Shown one piece after another: positions 14,058-22,001 of a stretch of 22,001 nucleotides of DNA (its first letter is position 1; each line of letters starts with the position of its first letter). Origin of the DNA: Candidatus Aalborgicola danicus (lineage in GTDB: Bacteria > Pseudomonadota > Gammaproteobacteria > Burkholderiales > Burkholderiaceae_C); assembly GCA_016703945.1 (NCBI GenBank), contig JADJBC010000006.1, forward strand, positions 1 through 22,001, in the 5' to 3' direction. Below the pieces are notes generated by a model. It had not been told where the DNA came from and searched no databases. It saw only the letters and a list, made by a program, of their open reading frames with translations. A program made the position numbers and the translations under genes.

Positions 14058-15218
14058 ATGACTGGGTCTATGGACCGTGAAGAGCTTGCAGACTGGTTGC
14101 GCCTGGGGCTCACACCGGGTGTCGGCAACACCACGGCGCGCCGGTTGCTGACGGCCTTCGGGCTACCTGATCAGGTGTTTGTGGCAACCGCGCATTCGCT
14201 GGAACAACTGGTCGGTGCCCGGGTCACTGCCGCTCTTCAATCGGAACCTGCCGAGTTGCCGGCCCTGTTGGACCTGACATGGCAATGGCTGCAAGCGAGT
14301 CCGCAGCAGCACCGTGTTCTTACGCTCGGGGACCCGGCGTATCCGCAGTCCTTGTTGCACATGGAAGACCCGCCCTTGTTGTTGTATGCGATGGGTGCGC
14401 CGGAAAGCTGGACGGCAGACGGTATCAGCACCAGCATGGCGCGAAGTGTGGCCATTGTGGGCAGTCGCAACCCGACGCCCCAGGGCGCTATCAACGCGCG
14501 GGAGTTTTCGCGGGCTTTGGCCCAACAGGGTCTGACCATCGTTTCTGGTTTGGCGCTGGGCGTTGATGGTGCCGCCCATGAGGGTGCCCTTGAAGGCGCA
14601 GCCCCAGGACAACTCGCGACCATTGCCGTTGTGGGTACCGGGCTGGACCGGGTCTACCCCCGCCAGCATCGTGATCTGGCCCATCGCATTGCCCAGCGCG
14701 GAGTGTTACTCAGTGAATACCCGTTGGGTACTCCTCCGATATCGGCCAATTTCCCCAGGCGCAACCGCGTCATTGCAGGCCTGTCCTGTGGCACCTTGGT
14801 GGTGGAGGCGGCGCTGAAGTCCGGGTCACTGATTACCGCACGCCTGGCAGCAGAACAGGGCAAGGAAGTGTTTGCCATCCCAGGCTCCATCCATTCCACT
14901 CAGGCTAGGGGCTGCCATGCCCTCATTCGGCAAGGTGCCAAACTCGTCGAAAGCGCGCAGGATGTACTGGAAGAGCTGTTACCGGATACACACGCAGACG
15001 ACCCTGCCAAGGGAACATCGGGTTTGGACACGCCAGAATCCGACGGCGAAAATGACGTGCTTCAGGCCTTGGGTTTTCTGCCCATGGGCCTTGATGCCCT
15101 TTTGGCGCGCACGGGTCTCGACACGGCGACGCTGCAAGTGCGGTTAATGGAACTGGAACTGCAGGGCAAGCTGGTGCGCATGCCGGGGGGGCTGTTTCAG
15201 CGCATCATCCGCGCTTGA
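14058..15218 (+). CDS. dprA: DNA processing protein DprA (natural transformation)
   Basis: Binds incoming single-stranded DNA and loads RecA during natural transformation. 386 residues, frame intact. The N-terminal helical part includes LRLGLTPGVGNTTARRLL. The Rossmann-like DprA core carries VAIVGSRNPTPQG at 131-143, SGLALGVDGAAHEGAL at 163-178, VVGTGLDRVYP, and SANFPRRNRVIAGLSCGTLV. The C-terminal winged helix is LQALGFLPMGLDALLARTGL to LVRMPGGLFQRI. ATG 14070 is an alternative start four codons in. Presence of dprA suggests transformability but does not show it, as many non-competent bacteria keep it. Confidence 0.96.
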   Translation: MTGSMDREELADWLRLGLTPGVGNTTARRLLTAFGLPDQVFVATAHSLEQLVGARVTAALQSEPAELPALLDLTWQWLQASPQQHRVLTLGDPAYPQSLLHMEDPPLLLYAMGAPESWTADGISTSMARSVAIVGSRNPTPQGAINAREFSRALAQQGLTIVSGLALGVDGAAHEGALEGAAPGQLATIAVVGTGLDRVYPRQHRDLAHRIAQRGVLLSEYPLGTPPISANFPRRNRVIAGLSCGTLVVEAALKSGSLITARLAAEQGKEVFAIPGSIHSTQARGCHALIRQGAKLVESAQDVLEELLPDTHADDPAKGTSGLDTPESDGENDVLQALGFLPMGLDALLARTGLDTATLQVRLMELELQGKLVRMPGGLFQRIIRA

Positions 15219-15318
15219 GGTGCGTTGGGCCTCTGTACCCTATTTGCGCCAACCGTGAAATTATGGGTAAAGCCGGATATCGGTCAAGAGATCAGGTTTT
15301 CTGCGCTATATTGAACGC

Positions 15319-15817
15319 ATGTTTGAAGTCCTTGTCTTCGTTTACGAAAACTACTACGCTGGCGACAGCTGCCCTGAGCCCGCGCATCTGGAGCGCAAAC
15401 TCAATGCGGTCGGATTTGAATCGGATGAAATTGACGACGCGCTAAGTTGGCTCAGTGGGCTCAACACGGCGGCCAGGGGCTCTACCGGTTTTGTCGGCAC
15501 ATCGCAATTGGTTTCGCCTGAGCCTTGGTTGCGTGAACCATGCCCAACCAGCGCCAGGGTTTACCCGGCAGCGGAGCAAAACCACTTGGGTGCCACCTGC
15601 CTCGGGTTCATCAGTTTTCTGGAATCGGCCGGGGTCTTGCCGGCAGCGATGCGTGAAGTGGTCATCGACCGCGCGATGGCGGCACCAGGGGCGCCGAGTT
15701 TCCCTCGATGATCTGAAGATCATCATATTGATGGTGTACTGGAGTTTTGGACAGGAACCCGATCCACTGGTTCTCGACGAACTCTGCGATGACTCGACTG
15801 ATCGGATTGCGCACTGA
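15319..15817 (+). CDS. smg: Smg family protein (DUF494), one frameshift
   Basis: Small protein of unknown biochemical role, found next to dprA in many proteobacteria. The start MFEVLVFVYENYYAGDSCPE is typical of the family, followed by LERKLNAVGFESDEIDDAL and LGFISFLESAGVLPAAMREV. Near 15700 the frame moves by one base (one extra base) and continues VSLDDLKIIILMVYWSFGQE and LVLDELCDDSTDRIAH to the stop at 15815-15817. The conserved ending shows the break is very probably an error. A TATATT box at 15307-15312 lies only six bases before the ATG, so a promoter there would give a leaderless message; co-transcription with dprA, 100 bases upstream, is the simpler view. Confidence 0.88.
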
Positions 15818-15913
15818 GTTTGAACGGGCCTGTGCACACAAACGTGGTGCGGGTCATATTGCACCGCCGGACTGCCCTACCGTGAAATGCGGCACCTTTG
15901 GGGCGCAGGGAGG

Positions 15914-15928
15914 CGCCCACAGTGGGCG
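15914..15928. terminator. Perfect palindrome between convergent smg and DUF1631 genes
   Basis: CGCCCACAGTGGGCG has 7-base perfect arms around one central A, in the 122-base gap where the two operons end facing each other. Without loop bases the outer pairs must open to form a hairpin, and no T-run follows on either strand. Possible bidirectional terminator. Confidence 0.3.
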
Positions 15929-15939
15929 ACCGTGGCGAC

Positions 15940-18547
15940 CTAATGCATCAAACGTTCCGGATTGGCCTCGATCTTGGACAGTGCGTCCCGTGTGGCACGA
16001 ACCGTCAAGGTTTCTTCTTCCCCCTTGAATCAGGTAGCTCTTGCCGGAGCTGGCCGCAAACAAATTCAAATGTTTGCGTTCACTACGCCAGGCAAACTGG
16101 ACCTGGGTAATTTGGTTGTTATGGTCCAGAGTGAACCACGAACCCAACTGCAGCTCTTGTCCCCAGGCCATCATGGCAGCGGTGGGCCTTGAGCCCCCGT
16201 TGCCAACCACTTCGATGGCCGATGCGTCGATGCCCAGCATCATTTCTATGCTCTCGGCATCCAGTGGAAGATCCCCCAAACCATCTTCACTGACAAAATC
16301 TTCCAGGTTTCCGAGGCGCTGTGCCATCGCATCGATCTTGGCCTGTGGAATAGCCTGGGTTTTGGACAAAAAGGCGTCAGCCAGCGTATCGCTGACGGTC
16401 TTGATATGCGTATCTTGCTCTGATGGCGCCATTGCCAACAACGCCATGCCAGAGCGCAAACGCAGCAGCAAGTTGGGCAAATCCTGAATCACCCGCGCCC
16501 GGTCGGCGCGGTTGTTTGGCACTTGCCGACCAAACGAGGTCGGTCGCCGATTTCTTGAGCATCAGCGTGTCCTTGTGCTGTGGGCCTTTGCGCACAGCAG
16601 CAACCGCCAATACTTCGGCCCAGACTTTGAACAGGAACTCGCGGATTTCCTCGCGCACCGGCATGTCTTTCAGCATGTTGCGCATTTCTATGGTGTATTG
16701 AATGGCGAGCGTTTCCTTTTGCTCAACCTGCTGCGCAACACTGACAATCTTTTGGGTAGAGTCTTTTTCGGTCAAGAATTTTGAGAGGAATTTCTGAAAT
16801 TCCTCATAAACGACCTGGTAGACCTTTTTGCCTGTTTCCGGGTATTGCTCGATAACCTGGACGATACGTTTGATCTCCAGTTCCATGGCGTTCCCTTGCA
16901 CGCCGGTCGCTTCAAAGCCCATGACACAAGAGCCCATGCGATCAATCAGCAAGCGTGCCGGGTGGTTGGTGGTGCCCAAGAAATCGGGGTCTTCCAACGC
17001 CATGCGCAATACCGGCATCTGCAAACGGGCAAACCATACCCGGATACCAGGTGGAATCCGTTCTTCGGCCAGAATCGCCTGAAACATCAGGGCGACAATT
17101 TCAATGGTGGCCTTTTCCCCTTTGGTCTCAGCCTTCTTCTTGAGTTCTGCCGATTTTTCGCGCAAATCAACGGCAACCCGGGCCACACCGGCAGGGCTGT
17201 AGTCCTCATACAGCGTGCCGCCCGCAGCATAAGTGCCAGCCTGTCCAGGCAGCGGCGGAGCCATGGCTGCAGCCAGGGGCCGGCGAAGGGGCATGATGCG
17301 GGGCTGTGCCGCCAAAATCACCACCGACATGGCTCACAAACAAACGGCGAATCTGACCGATGACCCCCTGTGCGCGGTTTCGTGCACGTGCCATCGGTGT
17401 GGTCGACGTCATCATGCGGGTTTCCTCGGAGGCAGAGTGACCGTGCCCCACGTTGTTTTGCATACCCGTGGATTGTTTCCAGAATGGCGTCGGGGCAGAT
17501 CCGCCGCCACCCGAGGAACCCGATGAGCCCGACGCGTCCTGTGTTGTGCCGCCGTTTCCTTGGGTAGCGGACTTGGCGCCCCAGCCCAAACGGCCGCCAA
17601 AGAATCCGCCGGCGGCGCGGTTCTGCCCCGCCTGCGCTGGGCGGTGCATTGGAGTCAGCGTAACCGCGCTGCGAAAATTGGCTAGGGCCGTGGCCATCGC
17701 CAGCGGGGTCGGTGGGTCCTGATTGACTGCCATAAGGCGCCTGCCCCTGGGTGTGGCCGCCCTGAGCGTATCCGACATTGCCACCACCCTGTCCCAATTC
17801 ACCGTGTGCTGATGGGGCTCCATCGGACGTCTGACTCGGTCCGGACGGCGGTGACGCGCGAGGGCGGGCGGGTGGGGTAGCACCACGTGAAGGACTCTTG
17901 ACGCGATCCTTCAATTCAATCGTGGGCATGACACCCTTCTTGATCATGGCCTCGTTGGCATTGCCATAAGCCGCCTTGAGACGCTCAACCAGCAATTTTT
18001 GAACCACTTCGTTGACAAGGGCCCACGAGTCGCCAGGCATACCCGAGTTGGCCCATTGTTCAACCATCAGCAGTACCAAAACTTCGGGCCGCAACAAATC
18101 GTTGCCAGCCAGCTCTTCGGTGCCTTCCAAAAACTGCATCCGTAAACGCAAGTCTTCCAGCTGGCTGCTGACCTTGTCCATGACGGCCATCACCATTCGC
18201 GACGCAAGAATTTTATTCTCGACGACCTCGGTACCAACCAATTGCAAGCCAGCAGCCTCAAGATTTGCCTGTTTTTTTACTTTGGGGGGGTCCAGGCACT
18301 CCCGCCATACCTTCATCGTACCGTCGACCCACAGTGGGCGGCACTTTTTGTAGGCCATCCATGTGTCTCGCCGATCCTGACCTTCCCTGGCGTTGCTGGG
18401 TTCATCCATCAACGTCGTGATTTGATCGTGCACGGCACCACTGATTTCAATCAAGGCCTTGCCCGCTTCAGCAAGGAAGCGCTCACGCACCACCCTGGCG
18501 AATTGCAGTCTGGGAGTGCGCGGGATTGAACTGGGAGCTGTGGCCAT
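15940..18547 (-). CDS. DUF1631 family protein, at least four frameshifts
   Basis: Large protein of unknown function, about 868 residues after repair. It starts MATAPSSIPRTPRLQFARVV at 18547. The N-terminal helical region includes VVENKILASRMVMAVMDKV and GNDLLRPEVLVLLMVEQW. A long Gly/Pro/Ser/Gln-rich linker (about residues 220-390) follows, then a conserved helical region with FARLQMPVLRMALEDPDFL, HPARLLIDRMGSCVMGFEA and VREEIREFLFKVWAEVLAV. It closes with AWRSERKHLNLFAASSGKSY and, in another frame, GEEETLTVRATRDALSKIEA to the stop at 15940-15942. Frame breaks fall near 17610, 17325, 16520 and 16030. The gene begins 15 bases after the secF stop and so reads as the last gene of the yajC-secD-secF operon. 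No signal peptide or membrane span is seen. Confidence 0.82.
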
Positions 18548-18562
18548 AAATCCAGGAAAAGC

Positions 18563-19530
18563 TTACACCGTGGCGCCCGCGTTGGGGTCGGTTGGATCGG
18601 TTTCCTTCTTGGGTCCACCGCCTTTGACCAGGTCCTCGCGTTGGATGCCTAGCCACATGGCTATGGCCGCGGCAACAAAAACAGAGGAATAAATGCCAAA
18701 CAAAATTCCAATGGTCAGTGCCAATGCAAAGTAATGCAAGGTGGCGCCCCCAAACAGCAACATGGATAACACCATCAACTGCGTGGATCCGTGCGTAATG
18801 ATGGTTCGACTGATAGTGGAGGTAATTGCGTTGTCAATGATCTGCACCGTGTTCATTTTCCGGTAGCGGCGGAAGTTCTCGCGAATCCGGTCAAAAATCA
18901 CCACGGATTCGTTCACCGAATACCCCAAAACGGCCAGGACGGCGGCCAAGACGGGCAGAGAAAATTCCCATTGGAAGTATGCGAAGAAGCCCAAAATGAT
19001 GATCACGTCGTGCAGATTTGCGATGATGGCCGCGACGGCGAACTTCCATTCAAAACGAATGGCCAAATACAGCATGATGCCTACAATCACAGAGGCCAAG
19101 GCCTTCAGTCCGTCGGCGAACAATTCATCCCCACCTGCGGTCCGACAAATTCTGTGCGGCCAAGAGCGGGTATTGGCACGCCGGTCACGCAGCCTTGGCG
19201 GCCTGCAAGGTCTCCAAAACCCGTTCACTCTTGAGCGCCCGAGGTGCTCCTTTTGCACCGGCATGCGGATCAATACATCCTGGGCGGTGCCAAAGTTCTG
19301 GACCTGGACATCATTGATTCCCAAGGCGGCGACGTTGTTGCGGATGGTATTGAGATCAGCGGGCTGGGAGTAACTGACTTCCATCAGGTGCCGCCCGTGA
19401 ACTCCACGGACAAATGCAAACCCCAGGAAAACAGAAAAACACGGCCGCCAAAAGTAGCCAGTGACACCAAGTTGAACACCAGCGCATGCCGCATAAACGG
19501 AATGTCGCGGTGAATTTTGAAAAATTCCAT
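18563..19530 (-). CDS. secF: Protein translocase subunit SecF, frameshifts
   Basis: Inner-membrane partner of SecD that uses the proton gradient to help pull proteins through SecYEG. It starts MEFFKIHRDIPFMRHALVFN at 19530 with the first transmembrane span (ATFGGRVFLFSWG) and the periplasmic LHLSVEFTGGT. The frame changes near 19385, continuing MEVSYSQPADLNTIRNNVAA, and is scrambled between about 19230 and 19140, after which VGIMLYLAIRFEWKFAVAAI resumes. The family signature LGYSVNESVVIFDRIRENFR is intact, followed by the TSTISRTIITHGSTQLMV span. About 322 residues after repair. SecD and SecF are strongly needed for export, so the breaks are best read as sequence errors. The start is 11 bases after the secD stop. 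Confidence 0.93.
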
Positions 19531-19541
19531 GCCTGTTTCCC

Positions 19542-21418
19542 CTAGCTTGTCGAGACCTGATTGCCTGAATCCGGCCGCCAAACTGTCCCTATGGACACGC
19601 CTTTGAGTTTCTTCTGGCGACCGTACCACAAATTCACGACACCGCGCGAGAAGAAAACGCCCGAAAACATGCTCGTCAGTATGCCCAGACAATGCACGAC
19701 TGCAAAACCGCGTACGGGACCTGAGCCAAACGCCAGCAGGGCCAGGCCCGCAATGAGGGTGGTCACGTTGGAGTCAATGATGGTGGCCCAGGCACGGTCG
19801 TACCCCGCATGGATCGCTGCCTGCGGGGAAGCCCCATTGCGCAACTCCTCGCGCACGCGCTCGTTGATCAGTACGTTGGCGTCAATCGCCATACCCAATA
19901 CCAGGGCCATGGCCGCCATGCCCGGCAAGGTGAGCGTTGCCTGCAGCATGGACAAAAACCGCCACCAGCAGCAACAGGTTGAATGCCAATGACACGCTGG
20001 AGATGACGCCAAACAACATGTAGTAGGCACAAGATCGCGACCGCCACAAAACCCCAGGTCACGCTGTTAAAACCTTTGGCGATGTTTTCCGCGCCCAGAC
20101 TCGGACCAATGGTGCGTTCTTCGATGATTTCCATGGGAGCAGCAAGGGAGCCGGCCCGCAACAGCAATGCAAGGTCGTTGGCCTCCACCACACTCATGGA
20201 GCCTGATATTTGAAAGCGGTTGCCCAACTCACCCTGTATCACAGGTGCTGTGAGCACTTCGCCGCGTCCCTTCTCGAAGAGAACAATCGCCATGCGTTTC
20301 TTGAGATTTTCACGACTGACGTCGCGCATGATGCGCCCACCTTTGGCGTCAACCGTCAGGTCGACTTTGGGTTGCTGTGTTTGAGAGTCAAAGCCTGGTT
20401 GCGCATCGGTGAGACTATCACCGGCAATAATCACCTGTTTTTTGACGATGACCGCTCGCCCATCACGTTCCAGAAAACGTTCGGACCCAAACGGAACAGC
20501 GCCGGCGCCTGTTTCGGCATCGCGCGCGGCGACGCTGTCGTCGACCAGTCGTAATTCAAGTGTCGCTGTGCGGCCAATCAAGTCCTTGGCACGGGCGACG
20601 TCCTGGATTCCAGGCAACTGGACAACAATGCGGTCAAGCCCCTGCTGTTGAATCACCGGTTCGGCGACTCCCAGTTCATTGATCCGGTTGTGCAGGGTGG
20701 TAATGTTTTGTTTCAGGGCTTGTTCCTGAATCTTGCGTGCGGCCACGGGTTGAATGGTGGCCAGCATCTTCACCTCGGCGCCTTCTGCGCTCTCGTTGGT
20801 CGCAAGTTCTGAGAATTGCTCCTGGATGATTCGCCGCGCGGCCTCTGCGGTGGCGGCGTCGCGAAAGCGAACTTCAATGTTCTGTCCGTTGCGGCTGACG
20901 CCGCTGTGGCGTACGTTTTTTTCACGCAATGTCGTCCGGATGTCGCCAGTCAGGGATTCCGCCCGCTTGGTCGCGCCGCCTGCATGTCGACCTGCAACAT
21001 GAAGTGCACACCGCCGCGCAAATCCAGACCCAGGTACATGGGTGATGCGTGTAATGCGGTTAACCATGCCGGGGAGCGCGAGAGGAGGTTTAAAGCCACC
21101 ACGTAGGATGGGTCATTGGCATTCGGGTTGAGTGCCTTTTGGATGGCATCCTTGGCTTTCAATTGCACATCAGTGCTGCCAAACCTGGCTTTGATGGAGG
21201 CCCCCTCCAATGCCACAGCATCGGCGGTGATGCCAACAGCCTTGAGTGTGTCTTCCACCCGGCTGAGGGTTGCAGCGTCAAGTTTGAGATTGGGTTTCGC
21301 TGCGGAAACCGGCAGCAGCAGCGCCTCGCCAAACACATTGGGCAGGGCGTATAGGGCAATCTTACCACCAGTGCGATCAGGATGATCGCGTATTTCCGGC
21401 CACGGGGTAACGGTTCAT
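19542..21418 (-). CDS. secD: Protein translocase subunit SecD, frameshifts
   Basis: Large membrane subunit of the SecDF-YajC complex. It starts MNRYP at 21418, followed in a shifted frame by the first membrane span (KYAIILIALVV). Then come LLPVSAAKPNLKLDAATLSR, the conserved YLGLDLRGGVHFMLQVDM at the start of the large periplasmic domain, VVQLPGIQDVARAKDLIGRT and NRFQISGSMSVVEANDLALL. The translocase signature LPGMAAMALVLGMAIDANVL and NERVREELRNGASPQAAIHA close the membrane half, with the end at VSIGTVWRPDSGNQVSTS. About 625 residues after repair, normal for SecD in this group. Frame breaks are visible near 21385-21340, 20975 and 20040-19950. Third gene from the 3' end of the minus-strand operon. 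Confidence 0.94.
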
Positions 21419-21436
21419 GATCGCATTTCAGACGGG

Positions 21437-21825
21437 TCAAAGGTGTGCAAAAGTACACGGGATTGAGCCCTTGGGCAAACCTGACTACGGCTATCACGCT
21501 GGATCTGGATCCGACACCGGGCTAGCCACTTCAATGCCCAAATAGTTGTCACCAATTTTGCTAAATTTTCCTTAAAACACCACCGGCGGTGACCACTTGT
21601 CACCTTTGGCGACGGCATCATAATCATCGCCTTGTGCTCTTTCTGCTTCTTCATCTGAGGACGGATCATCACAAAGTAAAGCACTACAAACATCAAACCA
21701 ATGGCAACATGCTCATTTAGGAATTCCTGCATGCTGCCCCCAGCGGCGGCGGCGGGAGCAGTTTGGGCAAAAGAAGAAATAAACACAGGCAACCCACAAA
21801 ACAAGGACAAAGGAATACCCACCAC
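21437..21825 (-). CDS. yajC: Preprotein translocase subunit YajC, frameshifts
   Basis: Small single-span membrane protein associated with SecDF. The N-terminal part reads FISSFAQTAPAAAAGG, then the membrane span and the hallmark LMFVVLYFVMIRPQMKKQKE. After HKAMI the frame changes several times; switching frames gives DAVAKGDK, VVTAGGVL, KIGDNYLGIEVAS, IQIQRDS and LPKGSIP, which follow the YajC order exactly. The start is uncertain: GTG 21825 is the open-frame choice and gives an N-terminus longer than usual; the true start may be nearer FISSFAQ and hidden by another error. The 3' end is best placed at the TGA at 21439-21437. First gene of the operon, 18 bases before secD. Confidence 0.82.
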
Positions 21826-21867
21826 CCTTTTATCGGTGCAGAAGACTCATGCACTGGGGCAACCTCG

Positions 21868-21873
21868 ATTGTA
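21868..21873 (-). promoter_or_regulatory. Possible -10 box of the yajC-secD-secF operon
   Basis: TACAAT on the minus strand, about 43 bases before the likely yajC start. A TGGAAA sequence lies 19 bases upstream, a poorer spacing than the usual 17. Weak but well placed. Confidence 0.3.
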
Positions 21874-21933
21874 GTCGGGCGAGGCCGAATGCTTTCCAGT
21901 TTGGATAACAGCAACTAATCCCTTTACGCAAGT

Positions 21934-22001
21934 TCAGGTCGGACGGTGAAAGCGTTCCAGCAACACCGACCACTGCTGGCGGGCCGCAGCCAAATGCCGT
22001 G
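21934..22001 (-). CDS. 3' end of an unidentified gene
   Basis: The last 21 codons of a minus-strand frame entering from the right edge, reading RHLAAARQQWSVLLERFHRP plus Thr and then TGA at 21936-21934. The amphipathic, arginine-rich ending looks coding but is too short to assign to a family. In many Burkholderiales tgt lies upstream of yajC; this ending does not remind me of Tgt. Frame errors at this end of the window make even the frame uncertain. Confidence 0.3.
   Translation of the reverse strand, partial: RHLAAARQQWSVLLERFHRPT

Noticed and set aside
16377..17330. Separate genes within the DUF1631 region
   Set aside because: Successive frames join into one DUF1631 protein with motifs in the right order, so these are fragments of a single gene.
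1..22001. CRISPR arrays, tRNA or rRNA genes, insertion sequences, prophage or a defence system
   Set aside because: No regularly spaced repeats, no cloverleaf or rRNA sequence noticed, and no transposase, integrase, nuclease or toxin-antitoxin protein among the readable frames.

Overview
The window looks like the chromosome of a betaproteobacterium, most likely order Burkholderiales, family Comamonadaceae (Rhodoferax/Polaromonas-like). This rests on high GC content, the def-fmt / LysM / dprA / smg neighbourhood, the yajC-secD-secF cluster, an acyl-CoA ligase of the type often found beside Burkholderiales branched-chain amino-acid transporters, and short palindromic repeats. These assignments come from reading translated sequence; no database search was run. 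I found no tRNA, rRNA, CRISPR array, prophage or transposase.

Layout. 1-1368 (-): 5' part of an AMP-forming acyl-CoA ligase, divergent from a Crp/Fnr regulator (1534-2243, +); a perfect 18-bp palindrome lies between them. 2250-3102 (-): GGDEF diguanylate cyclase with an N-terminal coiled coil. 3326-4063 (+): a second, different Crp/Fnr-type regulator. 4113-4732 (-): exported, probably outer-membrane beta-barrel protein. 4835-5818 (+): RluF-type rRNA pseudouridine synthase. 5819-6363: a non-coding gap with two structured repeats and a heat-shock type promoter. 6364-8358 (+): htpG. 8492-9685 (-): pgk. 9896-12595 (-): a tightly coupled def-fmt-azlC-azlD operon. 12791-15817 (+): LysM protein, dprA, smg. 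15940-21825 (-): a yajC-secD-secF-DUF1631 operon. The right edge carries the 3' end of an unidentified minus-strand gene.

The genes are mostly housekeeping: nascent-peptide processing (def, fmt), protein export (yajC, secD, secF), protein folding (htpG), glycolysis (pgk), rRNA modification (rluF) and natural transformation (dprA). The left end is more regulatory, with two Crp/Fnr proteins around a diguanylate cyclase.

Sequence quality. Many genes, including normally essential or near-universal ones (secD, secF, yajC), are broken by single-base indels while their families can still be read by switching frame. The breaks crowd at about 1-2650 and 15700-21800; about 4835-15650 is nearly clean. 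I treat them as sequencing or assembly errors, not gene decay, and annotate each such gene as one CDS with breaks.

I see no new multi-gene system. The most interesting signals are (i) three related nested-palindrome elements whose inner hairpin shows compensatory base change, (ii) an in-frame GC-rich insertion of about 33 codons in fmt, just before its catalytic Asn/His motif, and (iii) three copies of a 17-bp GCTAY-N7-RTAGY palindrome, one of them inside the fmt reading frame.
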